From assembly GCF_013409345.1 (NCBI RefSeq), contig NZ_JACCBB010000001.1:2232001-2296000 (forward strand): a stretch of 64,000 bases of DNA, written 5' to 3'. Both the position numbers and the translations under genes were made by a program. The DNA comes from Kineococcus aurantiacus. Lineage in GTDB: Bacteria; Actinomycetota; Actinomycetes; Actinomycetales; Kineococcaceae. The notes beneath the pieces were generated by a model, which was not told where the DNA came from, made no database searches, and was given only the letters and a program-made list of their open reading frames with translations. Below, one piece after another: positions 33,257 through 41,261 of this stretch (position 1 is the first letter of the stretch; each line of letters opens with the position of its first letter).

Positions 33257-34297
33257 TCAGACGGCCGCGAGCCGTCCCCGCCCGGCCCGCTTCGCCGTGT
33301 ACAGGGCGGCGTCGGCGCGGGCGTACAGCTCTTCCGCGCGCGTCCCGTCCGGCGGGCACACCGCGAGGCCGGCGCTGATGGACAGCGGCACCGTGACGCC
33401 GCCGGGCAGCAGCAGCGGGCTGTCCCGCACCGCGTCGACGAGCTGCTGCGCGCGCAGGGCCGCGGCCTGCGGCGGGCAGTCGCGCATGAGGACGGCCAGC
33501 TCGTCGCCGCCCATGCGGGCCACGACGTCGTGGTCGCGGCAGTGGGTGCGCAGCAGCGCGGCGACGTGGGTGAGGGCCGCGTCGCCGCCGAGGTGGCCGT
33601 GGGTGTCGTTGACGGTCTTGAACCGGTCGAGGTCGATGATCACCAGGCTGGTGCCCTGCCCGCCCTCGCGGGCGGCGCTGGTGGTGGCGGCGTCGAGGAC
33701 GCGGCGGGTGGACAGGCCCGTGAGCGGGTCGACGCCGGCCTGGTGCCGCAGCTGCTCGACGAGCCGTTCCTGCACCACGCCCGAGCGGGCCAGCACCCCG
33801 CAGACGAGCGTGAGCAGGACCGTGAGGTAGGCGAAGTCGACGACGGCGGCCTGCGTGGGCAGGAAGCTGAACACCACGACGGCCTCCCCGGCGAGGGTCA
33901 CGACCACCACCACCAGCGCCCCGCCGAGCCGGAGCTGGGCCGCGGCCCAGATCACCGGGACGATGAAGAACACCTGGCCGGTGACGCCGGCGTCGCGGCT
34001 GAGCAGGTCCAGCCAGACGATCATCCCGACCCCGGCCAGCGGGGCGAGGACGACGAGCGGGGCGGTCCGGTCCTCGGGCAGCCGCAGCAGCACCGCGGTG
34101 AGGACGGCGAGGGTGGTGGCGGCCACGACGTTGGGCGTGCGCAGGTGGCCGGTGGTCAGGACGCCCGCGCCGAGGTTGGTGAGGATCGTGGCCATCAGGG
34201 CGACGGCCGCCCCGGTCCGCGCCGAGCGGGGTGACCGCGCGCTGAGCGACCACAGCACGGCGGCGCGCCGGGTGGTGGCTGCAGCGGGACGGTTCAC
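33257..34297 (-). CDS. membrane-bound GGDEF diguanylate cyclase
   Basis: 346 residues. Six or so hydrophobic segments in residues about 28-190 form the input domain; GGDEF occupies about 195-346. Its signature is GGDEL (263-267) in RMGGDELAVLM, with LDRFKTVNDTHGHLGGD intact, so the last position departs from consensus while the metal and substrate residues remain. It should make cyclic di-GMP from GTP at the membrane. GTG 34297 is the first start; there is no clear upstream partner. Confidence 0.9.
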   Translation of the reverse strand: MNRPAAATTRRAAVLWSLSARSPRSARTGAAVALMATILTNLGAGVLTTGHLRTPNVVAATTLAVLTAVLLRLPEDRTAPLVVLAPLAGVGMIVWLDLLSRDAGVTGQVFFIVPVIWAAAQLRLGGALVVVVVTLAGEAVVVFSFLPTQAAVVDFAYLTVLLTLVCGVLARSGVVQERLVEQLRHQAGVDPLTGLSTRRVLDAATTSAAREGGQGTSLVIIDLDRFKTVNDTHGHLGGDAALTHVAALLRTHCRDHDVVARMGGDELAVLMRDCPPQAAALRAQQLVDAVRDSPLLLPGGVTVPLSISAGLAVCPPDGTRAEELYARADAALYTAKRAGRGRLAAV

Positions 34298-34388
34298 GCT
34301 TGCGTATCGGGCGGGATCGGGGTCACCTCAAGCGCCGGGGCCGGGCCGGTCGCGGAAGCGCCGGCCGGTGCGGGGTGTTGCGGTGCTC

Positions 34389-34760
34389 ATGAGCGAGCGC
34401 GAGCACCGGGTCCCCGGCCCGGACCACCCGATCACGATCACCCCGACGGCCGGTGAGGTCGTCGTCCGCGTCGGCGGCGACGTCGTCGCCCGCACCACGG
34501 CGGCGCTGACGCTGCAGGAGTCGACGTACCCGGCCGTGCAGTACGTGCCGCTGGCCGACGTCGACGAGCGGTTCCTGCGCCCCAGCGCCACCCGCACCTG
34601 GTGCCCGTACAAGGGCGAGGCGTCGTACTGGACGCTGACCGCCGGCGGCGCCGAGCAGGCCGACGCGGTGTGGGGGTACCCGGACGCGTCGCCGGCCGTG
34701 GCGTCGATCGCCGGTCACGTCGCGTTCTACCCCGACCGGGTGGACCTGACCGTCGGCTGA
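34389..34760 (+). CDS. DUF427 family protein
   Basis: 123 residues. DUF427 features are visible: V-R-V-x-x-x-VVARTTAALTLQESTYPAVQY, then TWCPYKGEASYW and GWxY-like VWGYPDASPA. The fold is a small beta-barrel-like domain of unknown role in the cytoplasm. ATG 34389 is the natural start, though no strong ribosome binding site precedes it. It stands alone between divergent or convergent neighbours. Confidence 0.88.
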   Translation: MSEREHRVPGPDHPITITPTAGEVVVRVGGDVVARTTAALTLQESTYPAVQYVPLADVDERFLRPSATRTWCPYKGEASYWTLTAGGAEQADAVWGYPDASPAVASIAGHVAFYPDRVDLTVG

Positions 34761-34766
34761 GCGGGG

Positions 34767-36578
34767 TCAGGCCCCGCGGGGTTCGGCCTCGTGGGGTTCG
34801 GCGTCGTCGCTGCGCTCCCCCTCGCCGCTGGTGAGGTGGTGGGCGGCGACGACGAGCGGGAAGTGGCTGAAGGCCTGCGGGAAGTTGCCCAGCTGCCGCT
34901 TGGTGACGGGGTCGTACTCCTCGGCCAGCAGGCCCACGTCGTTGCGCAGCGACAGCAGCCGCTCGAACAGGGCGCGGGCCTCCGCGGTGCGCCCGATGCC
35001 GTGCAGGGCGTCGACGAGCCAGAACGAGCAGGCCAGGAACACGCCCTCGGAGCCGGCGAGGCCGTCGGCGGAGTCCTGCGTGCGGTAGCGCAGGACGAGG
35101 CCGTCCTCGGTGAGGTCGCGCTGGACGGCCTCGACGGTGGCGACGACGCGGGGGTCGTCGAAGGGCAGGAACCCGACGCGGGGGATGAGCAGCAGGCTCG
35201 CGTCGAGGTTGTCCGAGCCGTAGCTCTGGGTGAACGTGCCGGTGGTGGGCGAGACGCCGTGGGCCAGGACGTCGGCGCGGATCTCGTCGCGCACGCGCCG
35301 CCAGCGCTGCACGGGCCCGGGCAGGCCGAACTCCTCGACGCTGCGGACCATGCGGTCGGCCGCGACCCAGGCCATGACCTTGGAGTGGGTGAAGTGCCGC
35401 CGGGGGCCGCGCATCTCCCACAGCCCGTTGTCGGGCTGCTGCCAGCGGGCTTCGAGGTGGTGCATGAGGGCCTTCTGCAGGTCCCAGGAGTCGTGGCCCT
35501 TCTCCAGGCCGGCCTGCCGGGCCAGGAACAGCGAGTCCAGCACCTCGCCCCACACGTCGAGCTGGAGCTGGCCGGCGGCCTCGTTGCCGGTGCGGACCGG
35601 GGAGGAGCCCTCGTAGCCCTTGAGCCACGGCAGTTCCATCTCCGGCAGCCGGCGGGTGCCGTCGAGGGCGTACATGATCTGCAGGTCGCCGGGGTCGCCG
35701 GCGACGGTCCGCAGCAGCCACTCCCGCCAGGCGGCGGCCTCGTCGACGTGGCCGGACAGCAGCAGGGCCTGGAGGGTGTAGGTGGCGTCCCGCAGCCAGC
35801 AGTACCGGTAGTCCCAGTTGCGGGTGCCGCCCAGCTCCTCGGGCAGGGACGTCGTGACGGCGGCGACGATGCCGCCCGTGGGGGCGTACGTCATGGCCTT
35901 GAGGACGACGAGGGAGCGGGTGACGGCCTCCTCCCAGTGCCCTTCGGGGGTCTCCTGCCGGTTCCAGTCGTGCCAGAAGGCAAGGGTGTCCTCGAGGGCG
36001 TGGAAGGGGTCGGGCCGGTGCGGGGCCTTCTCGTGGCTGCGGCCCCACGTCAGGACGAAGGGGATGCGCTCACCCTCGGTGACGACGAAGTCGGACACGG
36101 AGCTGAGGCCGCGGCCCTCGACGGGGGCGGTCGTCCAGAACCACACGGAGTCAGGGCCGGCGACGGCTTCCAGCTCGTCGCCGCGACGGCGGACCCAGGG
36201 GACGATGGAGCCGTAGTCGAAGCGGAGGGTGAGCTCGGAGCTCACCCGGACCTCGCCCTCGAGGCCCTCGACGATGCGGATGACGTCGGGGTGGTTGCCG
36301 CGCTGCGGCATGAAGTCGGTGACCCGGAGGGTGCCGTCCGGGGTGTCCCACTCGGTCTCCAGCACGAGGGACCCGCCGCGGTAGCGGCGGCGGCTGGCGA
36401 CGGCGCCGCCGGAGGGGCCGATGCGCCAGCGCCCGGCGTCGGGGCTGTCGAGCAGGGCCGCGAAGCAGGCCGGGGAGTCGAAGCGCGGGAAGCAGAGCCA
36501 GTCGATCGAGCCCGTCCTGTCCACGAGCGCCGCGGTGTGCAGATCACCGATGAGCGCGTAGTCCTCGATCCGGGCCAT
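34767..36578 (-). CDS. glycoside hydrolase family 15 (trehalase/glucoamylase-like)
   Basis: 603 residues, the usual length. The opening MARIEDYALIGDLHTAALVD, LCFPRFDSPACF, WLRDATYTLQALLLSG and the closing EGVFLACSFWLVDAL are hallmarks of actinobacterial GH15 proteins, which split alpha-glucosidic bonds by inversion using two carboxylates. Actinobacterial members include cytoplasmic trehalases, so trehalose or a malto-oligosaccharide is likely. No signal peptide. ATG 36578 is preceded six bases away by CACGAT, suggesting leaderless translation; the frame extends upstream. Confidence 0.93.
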   Translation of the reverse strand: MARIEDYALIGDLHTAALVDRTGSIDWLCFPRFDSPACFAALLDSPDAGRWRIGPSGGAVASRRRYRGGSLVLETEWDTPDGTLRVTDFMPQRGNHPDVIRIVEGLEGEVRVSSELTLRFDYGSIVPWVRRRGDELEAVAGPDSVWFWTTAPVEGRGLSSVSDFVVTEGERIPFVLTWGRSHEKAPHRPDPFHALEDTLAFWHDWNRQETPEGHWEEAVTRSLVVLKAMTYAPTGGIVAAVTTSLPEELGGTRNWDYRYCWLRDATYTLQALLLSGHVDEAAAWREWLLRTVAGDPGDLQIMYALDGTRRLPEMELPWLKGYEGSSPVRTGNEAAGQLQLDVWGEVLDSLFLARQAGLEKGHDSWDLQKALMHHLEARWQQPDNGLWEMRGPRRHFTHSKVMAWVAADRMVRSVEEFGLPGPVQRWRRVRDEIRADVLAHGVSPTTGTFTQSYGSDNLDASLLLIPRVGFLPFDDPRVVATVEAVQRDLTEDGLVLRYRTQDSADGLAGSEGVFLACSFWLVDALHGIGRTAEARALFERLLSLRNDVGLLAEEYDPVTKRQLGNFPQAFSHFPLVVAAHHLTSGEGERSDDAEPHEAEPRGA

Positions 36579-36641
36579 GCCCCCATCGTGCCCCGCCGGT
36601 GCGACGGAGCCCGCAGCAGGCACGCGGTGGGTCGCCGCAGG

Positions 36642-36884
36642 TCAGCGCAGGTGGCCGGTGGGGGTGACGCGCAGGTGACCGGTGGTGGCGGAGCGGAGGT
36701 GACCGGCGCTGCCCGTGTCGCGCAGGTGACCGTCGGTGGCGGTGCGCAGGTGGCCGGTGCTGCCGGTGCCCTTAGTGGCGACCTTGGTGGTGGGGGCGGC
36801 CGAGGCGGCGGGCGCGGCGGCGGCCGCGCCGAGCACGAGGGCGCCGGAGACGAGGACGGCGGCGAGCGTGCGGGACTTCGTCAC
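36642..36884 (-). CDS. secreted peptide with five GHLR repeats
   Basis: 80 residues from GTG 36884, with GAAGGAG just upstream. A classical signal peptide (TLAAVLVSGALVLGAAAAAP) ends near ASA-AP. The mature chain of about 48 residues consists of a short Lys-rich linker and five copies of GHLR in a loose 8-residue frame (STGHLRTAT, DGHLRDTG, SAGHLRSAT, TGHLRVTP, TGHLR), ending exactly on the last repeat. No known family comes to mind. Its upstream region (36885-37069) is the most AT-rich stretch nearby and contains GTAGT-N6-ACTAC at 36976-36991. Confidence 0.72.
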   Translation of the reverse strand: MTKSRTLAAVLVSGALVLGAAAAAPAASAAPTTKVATKGTGSTGHLRTATDGHLRDTGSAGHLRSATTGHLRVTPTGHLR

Positions 36885-36975
36885 GGTGGGCTCCTTCTCG
36901 ATCGTGCGTCGAGACGGACCGTCACCGACTACCCGAGCATCGGCGTCGATTTGAGCACGCTTGAGCGGCATTTGT

Positions 36976-36991
36976 GTAGTCTAGAAACTAC
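36976..36991. promoter_or_regulatory. inverted repeat upstream of the GHLR gene
   Basis: GTAGT-CTAGAA-ACTAC inside an unusually AT-rich stretch that must hold the promoter of the GHLR gene. TCTAGAA recurs at 37004-37010. A regulator site is possible. Confidence 0.35.
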
Positions 36992-37069
36992 TCTGAGTGA
37001 CAATCTAGAACGTCGCGACCTGCGGGCGAGCCCCGCCGGCCCGCCGGGACGCGCTGCCCCGACGCCGCG

Positions 37070-37631
37070 TCAGGAGCCCGGCCCCTCCAGGTGCCAGGCG
37101 GCGCCCACGGCGCCCTCCGGGGCCGGCCCGGGCCCGGTGAACGCCAGCCTCATCTCCAGCTCGCGCTGCGCCCGGTCGAGGTTGTACGGGACCCGCACCC
37201 CGGTGTCGGTGAAGCCCCAGCGGCGGTAGAACGCCTGCGCGCGGGTTGTCCTCGTGGACGTGCAGGAGCATCCCGTCCGCCCCCGGACGGCTCCTGGCCC
37301 ACCGCACCACCTCGCCCATCAACCGGTCGGCGACGTCCCCGCCCCGGTGCGCGGGGTCGACGAACACCGAGACGAGGAACACCCCCTGCCGGAGGTCGGT
37401 GAACGTCCCCATCGTGCCGACCCAGCGACCGTCGGGGGCCACCGCCACGACCGTCAGGCTCCCGGGCTGCCACGAGCGGCGGACCCGCCAGCGCCACTCG
37501 TCCTCGCCGTGGGCGCGGGCGGCCGCGAGGGTCTCGGCGAACGCGTGGGGGGTGTCGGCCAGCATCCGCAGCCGCAGGTCGCGCCAGCGTTCCCACTCGG
37601 CCTCCACGGGCCGGTGCAGCACCACGGTCAC
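37070..37631 (-). pseudogene. GNAT acetyltransferase with a frameshift
   Basis: GTG 37631 opens a typical N-acetyltransferase: VTVVLHRPVEAEWERWRDLR … WVGTMGTFTD, then VSVFVDPAHRGGDVADRLM with the acetyl-CoA loop, and HVHEDNPRA. Near 37240 the frame breaks; one base added restores QAFYRRWGFTDTGVRVPYNL to the stop at 37070-37072. Gene order and codon use suggest either a very recent inactivation or one missing base in the sequence. Confidence 0.7.
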
Positions 37632-37744
37632 GCCGCCAGCGTACGTGTGGCGATCACCGTGGCCGCGTGCCACGCTTCCCGCGCAGACGTCGGGAGTTCC
37701 AGCCACGGGGCTCCCCGGCGGTCCTCGACGACGAGGGGTGGGCC

Positions 37745-38425
37745 GTGAACCGGCGAGCGACGACGACCACGACGACCACGACGTCCGCCGCGACGTCACC
37801 GACCGCGCGCGGGGCGGCGCCCCCGGAGGACCTCGAGCTGCGCGAGGGCGGGCGGCGGCTCGCACCCGTCGCCGGCACGCGGGCCGCGGACCTCGACGTG
37901 CGGCGCGCCCTGCTGTGGTGGCGGGGCTACGAGCACCAGCTGCGCACCCGCGGGGAGGAGCTGCACGGCATCGGCCCGGCGCTGGAGGAGGCCGCGGCCG
38001 CGGTCGACGAGGTGCTGCGGCGGTCGACGCCGCGGACCACCGGGGACGTCTTCGCGGCGGTCGCCGAGGGGTTCGCCGGGGTGCCGGGCGTGCCGGCGCT
38101 GATGGCGCCGTGGTTCGCCGAGTTCGCCCGCTCCGGCGGGGGCGACGTCACCACGCACGACCTCGCCGACGCCGCCGAGGCGGGGCTGGAGGCCGTCCAG
38201 CGGGCGGGGGGACCCGCGCCGGGGGCCGGTTCCCTCGTCGACGCCATGGCCCCCGCGGCGGAGGCCCTGGTGGGGGCCGACGTGGCGGAGGTGCCGGTGG
38301 TGGCGGCGCTGAACGCGGCGTACCGGGCCGCGGCCAACGGCACGCGGCGCACCGCGGTGCGCGGGGTCGTGGACCCGGGGGCGCTCGCGGTGACGTGGTT
38401 CTTCGAGCGCGGGACGGTCGTCTGA
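37745..38425 (+). CDS. DhaL/DAK2-like domain protein
   Basis: About 226 residues. The C-terminal part reads GSLVDAMAPAAEALVG … AAYRAAANGTRRTAVRGVVDPGALAVTWFFE, which resembles the helical DhaL (dihydroxyacetone kinase ADP-binding) domain, but the metal-binding GD-x-D pattern near its start is not seen. The N-terminus is a Thr run (ATTTTTTTT). It may therefore be a degenerate or regulatory member. GTG 37745 follows GAGGGG; a start at 37667 is also open. Confidence 0.55.
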   Translation: MNRRATTTTTTTTSAATSPTARGAAPPEDLELREGGRRLAPVAGTRAADLDVRRALLWWRGYEHQLRTRGEELHGIGPALEEAAAAVDEVLRRSTPRTTGDVFAAVAEGFAGVPGVPALMAPWFAEFARSGGGDVTTHDLADAAEAGLEAVQRAGGPAPGAGSLVDAMAPAAEALVGADVAEVPVVAALNAAYRAAANGTRRTAVRGVVDPGALAVTWFFERGTVV

Positions 38426-38433
38426 GGAGGTAC

Positions 38434-38487
38434 TTGCAGCTTAAAACAGATACGTGTACCTTCGGGGTCAAGCAGTTGAAGCTGCAA
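38434..38487 (+). promoter_or_regulatory. YceI promoter with two matched operators
   Basis: TTGCAGCTTAAA (38434-38445) and TTGAAGCTGCAA (38476-38487) are near reverse complements, centred 42 bases apart (four helical turns). The first overlaps the -35 TTGCAG; after a 17-base spacer comes -10 TACCTT (38457-38462). The second lies just past the predicted transcription start. This fits repression by a dimeric regulator, MarR type being a guess. Confidence 0.6.
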
Positions 38488-38506
38488 ACATCTACCGGAG
38501 GTCACG

Positions 38507-39112
38507 ATGGGCTGGTTCGGCGGCAAGACCAAGGACGCGACGACGACCGCGACGGCGACGGCGGAGTTCCCGCTCGTCCCCGGCTACCGGGCCGGCACCT
38601 GGACGATCGACGAGACCCACTCCGAGGTCTCCTTCACCGTGCGCCACATGGCCGTCAGCAAGGTCCGGGGACGCCTGGGCTCGGTCTCGGGCCGCATCGT
38701 CACCAGCGAGGTCCCCTCGGCGTCCTCGGTGACCGCCGAGATCGACGTCACCTCGATCACCACGTTCAACGACCAGCGCGACGCCCACGTCAAGAGCGGT
38801 GACTTCTTCGAGGTCGAGACCCACCCCACGGCCACCTTCCGCTCCACCTCCCTCGGCGTCGACGGCGACGACTTCGTCCTCGCCGGCGAGCTGACCCTCA
38901 AGGGCGTCACCCGCCCCGTGACCCTGACCGTCGAGGTCTCCGGCTTCGGCCCCGACGCCTACGGCGGCACCCGCGCCGGCTTCTCGGCCAAGGGCCAGAT
39001 CAACCGCCGCGACTTCGGCGTCGAGTTCGACGCCCGCCTCGACAACGGCGGCCTCGTCGTCAGCGACAAGGTCGACCTCGAGCTCGACGTCGAGGCCGTC
39101 CTCGAAGCCTGA
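38507..39112 (+). CDS. YceI family protein
   Basis: 201 residues. The YceI beta-barrel lipocalin-like fold is recognised from GTWTIDETHSEVSFTVRHM, GRIVTSE, DFFEVETHPTATFRST, LKGVTRPVTL and the closing NRRDFGVEF. The family binds isoprenoid-type hydrophobic ligands. No signal peptide is visible, so it is cytoplasmic, as usual in actinobacteria. ATG 38507 follows GGAGG. Its promoter carries two matched operators. Confidence 0.94.
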   Translation: MGWFGGKTKDATTTATATAEFPLVPGYRAGTWTIDETHSEVSFTVRHMAVSKVRGRLGSVSGRIVTSEVPSASSVTAEIDVTSITTFNDQRDAHVKSGDFFEVETHPTATFRSTSLGVDGDDFVLAGELTLKGVTRPVTLTVEVSGFGPDAYGGTRAGFSAKGQINRRDFGVEFDARLDNGGLVVSDKVDLELDVEAVLEA

Positions 39113-39156
39113 GCACCACCCCACCCCCACCCACTCTCCTCTCCCCTCCCCACCCC

Positions 39157-39213
39157 TCGGTGATCAAGCACTTGTGGACAGAAGTGCTTGATCACCGAAG
39201 TGCTCGATCACGG
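39157..39213. repeat. REP-like hairpin of the 16-bp element
   Basis: Arms at 39157-39173 and 39182-39198 pair over 17 bases around an 8-base loop; a third, diverged unit follows at 39198-39213. Each arm contains GTGCTTGATCACCG. It lies between the convergent YceI and lycopene cyclase genes and can terminate both. Confidence 0.85.
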
Positions 39214-39223
39214 AGGGAGGGGG

Positions 39224-40333
39224 TCAGCGGGGCAGGGCGCGGGCCGCGACGGCGGCGAGCATGGCCGCGCGGGGGGCCGTGGCCATGAGGGCCAGGTCCT
39301 GCGCGGGGGTCGTCGTCCCGTCGAGGAAACCCAGCACCCGGTGCACGGGGTTGCGGCGGAACAGGTTCACGAAGAACCCGTCCCCCAGGCGGCCGTCGGC
39401 CAGGCCCTGCAGCACGACCGAGTCCATGAGCAGGTGCCGCCGCCGGTGCGGCGGCGGCAGCGTCAGCGGCCCGGGCAGCTGGGCGGCCAGCGCGTCGGCC
39501 TGGCGCTGCAGCGTGCTGAACGAGTACCCCGTCGAAGGCCGCACCGACCCCGCCCCCGCCCCCCAGCGCAGCACCCCCGGCAGCCCCGACGCCGGGAAGA
39601 CCGCGTCGGTCATGGGGATGACGCCCGTCTCGGTCGACAGCACCTCGTGCGCCCCGATCCCGCTGCGCTGCAGGTACTCCCCCAGCTTCTCGGCGTACTG
39701 CGCCGGGGTCAGCAGGTGCTCGGAGAACTCCGTGTACTCCACGAGGGCCTCGGTCGGCGACGTCGGCAGGACGTAGCCGAAGGCCACCCCGCCGGCCGGC
39801 TGGGGCGTGCGGAAGTCCATGAGCGTCGCCGTCCGCACGTCGAACACCGGGCGGGCGGTGCGCAGCCGGTACCCCAGGAAGTGTTGCCGCAGCAGCGTCC
39901 GGCCGGTCGCGGGGACCGGCACCGGGCGGGTGTCGACGGCCGGCGCCGGCGGCGGGCCGGTCAGGACGCGCTCGTGGACGGCGACCCCCGCGCGTTCCAG
40001 CCGCCGCCGGACGGCGCGGTCCAGGACCGTGGAGTGCAGGCTGCGGTACCGCCACGACCCCAGGTCGGCGGTGACGACCCCGCCGTCGCGGCCGACGACG
40101 CGGATGCGCGGCCAGCTGGCCGAGACGAGGGGGCCGAAGGGCCCCGGGCCGTCCGGCCCCCAGGTGCTCCAGGTGCGCTCCGGGCTGCGCTCGGGCGCCC
40201 CCGCGGGGACCTCGACGACCTCGAAGGGGACACCGGCGTCCAGCAGCCGCCACGCCAGGCTGGCCCCGGCGGCGCCCAGCCCGACGATCGTGAGGACGGG
40301 CTGCGCGTGATCGCGCCCCCTAGGGTTCGGCAC
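39224..40333 (-). CDS. lycopene cyclase family (CrtY/CrtL type)
   Basis: 369 residues. An N-terminal FAD/NAD-binding GxGxxG (VGLGAAGASLAWRLL), the internal segment LLRQHFLGYRL, MDFR, FGYVLPTSPTEALVEYTEFS and the end section ETGVIPMTDAV … GSVRPSTGYSF fit the CrtY/CrtL group, which closes the ends of lycopene to make beta-carotene-type rings. No other carotenoid gene is nearby. GTG 40333 gives VGLG at the right distance but a later start is possible. It is divergent from mscL. Confidence 0.88.
   Translation of the reverse strand: MPNPRGRDHAQPVLTIVGLGAAGASLAWRLLDAGVPFEVVEVPAGAPERSPERTWSTWGPDGPGPFGPLVSASWPRIRVVGRDGGVVTADLGSWRYRSLHSTVLDRAVRRRLERAGVAVHERVLTGPPPAPAVDTRPVPVPATGRTLLRQHFLGYRLRTARPVFDVRTATLMDFRTPQPAGGVAFGYVLPTSPTEALVEYTEFSEHLLTPAQYAEKLGEYLQRSGIGAHEVLSTETGVIPMTDAVFPASGLPGVLRWGAGAGSVRPSTGYSFSTLQRQADALAAQLPGPLTLPPPHRRRHLLMDSVVLQGLADGRLGDGFFVNLFRRNPVHRVLGFLDGTTTPAQDLALMATAPRAAMLAAVAARALPR
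40321..40326 (+). promoter_or_regulatory. -10 element upstream of mscL
   Basis: TAGGGT at 40321-40326, 36 bases before the mscL GTG. Unlike the leaderless sites, a ribosome binding site (GGAGGG, 40350-40355) follows. Confidence 0.5.
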
Positions 40334-40362
40334 GTCGGGAACCGTCGTCGGAGGGAACCACA

Positions 40363-40809
40363 GTGAAGCTCATCAACGGGTTCAAGGACTTCATCCTGCG
40401 GGGCAACGTCATCGACCTCGCGGTCGCCGTCGTCATCGGGGCGGCCTTCACCGGCATCGTGACGTCGCTGGTCAACGGGCTCATCAACCCCATCATCGCC
40501 GCCATCGGCGGCGCGCCCGACCTGGAGGGGGCGTGGGTGATGCCGCTGCGCACCATCGTCGAGGACGGGGAGCCCGTCGAGGTCGGCATCCAGTTCGGCA
40601 CGATCGTCAGCGCCGTCATCAACTTCGTGATCGTCGCCGCGGTCGTCTACTTCTTCATCGTCACCCCCGTGAACCGCCTGCTGGCGCTGCGCCGCAAGGG
40701 CGAGGTGGAGGCGCCGAAGGCCCCCGCCGAGGACGTCCTGCTCCTCACCGAGATCCGCGACCTGCTGGCCCGCCAGAGCGGGGAGACCACCCGCACCCTC
40801 GACACCTGA
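40363..40809 (+). CDS. mscL: large-conductance mechanosensitive channel
   Basis: 148 residues, normal length. The first transmembrane gate helix ([20 protein letters not shown], residues about 11-31) and the second ([19 protein letters not shown], about 84-102) with the loop between and the charged C-terminal bundle ([22 protein letters not shown]) are clear. It opens under membrane tension to release solutes on osmotic downshock. GTG 40363 is preceded by GGAGGG. Confidence 0.97.
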   Translation: MKLINGFKDFILRGNVIDLAVAVVIGAAFTGIVTSLVNGLINPIIAAIGGAPDLEGAWVMPLRTIVEDGEPVEVGIQFGTIVSAVINFVIVAAVVYFFIVTPVNRLLALRRKGEVEAPKAPAEDVLLLTEIRDLLARQSGETTRTLDT

Positions 40810-40855
40810 CGCCCGGGCACGCGACTCCCACCGGGGTCTGACCCCGTCCCGGGCG
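40810..40855 (+). terminator. nested hairpin after mscL
   Basis: Outer arms CGCCCGGG/CCCGGGCG and inner arms GGGGTC/GACCCC begin one base after the mscL stop. No T-run follows, which is common in this GC range. Confidence 0.6.
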
Positions 40856-40880
40856 CGTTCACAGGGACGCCGCCGACCGT

Positions 40881-40913
40881 CGGGGGGCACCGTCCGCGCG
40901 GGTCGGTGCCCCC
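40881..40913 (+). other. strong hairpin before the PGGQ-repeat gene
   Basis: GGGGGGCACCG (40881-40891) pairs with CGGTGCCCCCC (40903-40913). It lies just before the ribosome binding site GAGGAG of the gene at 40932 and may be a terminator or a leader structure. Confidence 0.55.
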
Positions 40914-40931
40914 CGCGCCCGAGGAGCCACC

Positions 40932-41261
40932 GTGAGCCAGACCGTCCCCCAGCCGTCCCCCACCGCCCCGCCCGCGGCGGGCAGGTGGTGGCAGCGGCCC
41001 GTCGTCGCGATCGCCACGGTCGTGGTCGTCACGGGCCTGACGGGCGGCATCGCGTACGCCGCGACCCGCGGGGACGCCGCCGGCACCGGCCGGCAGCAGG
41101 AGCAGTTCCCCGGCGGCGGGCAGCTCCCGGGAGGCCAGTTCCCCGGCGGCGGGCAGTTCCCCGGCGGGCAGGTCCCCGGCGGCCAGACCGGCCAGGACCA
41201 GCAGGGCTCCACCGGGTCCGGCGCCGCTCAGACCTCCCGCGGCTCGGCCCCCACGACCTGA
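40932..41261 (+). CDS. single-pass membrane protein with PGGQ repeats
   Basis: 109 residues. A Pro-rich cytoplasmic start, one hydrophobic helix at about 24-43 ([21 protein letters not shown]), then an outer tail built of PGG(G)Q units ([20 protein letters not shown], then GGQVPGGQ) and a Ser/Thr/Gly-rich end. Low-complexity tails of this kind are typical of surface-exposed linker proteins; the role is unknown. GTG 40932 follows GAGGAG. The 3' end overlaps the convergent GGDEF-EAL gene by 34 bases. Confidence 0.72.
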   Translation: MSQTVPQPSPTAPPAAGRWWQRPVVAIATVVVVTGLTGGIAYAATRGDAAGTGRQQEQFPGGGQLPGGQFPGGGQFPGGQVPGGQTGQDQQGSTGSGAAQTSRGSAPTT

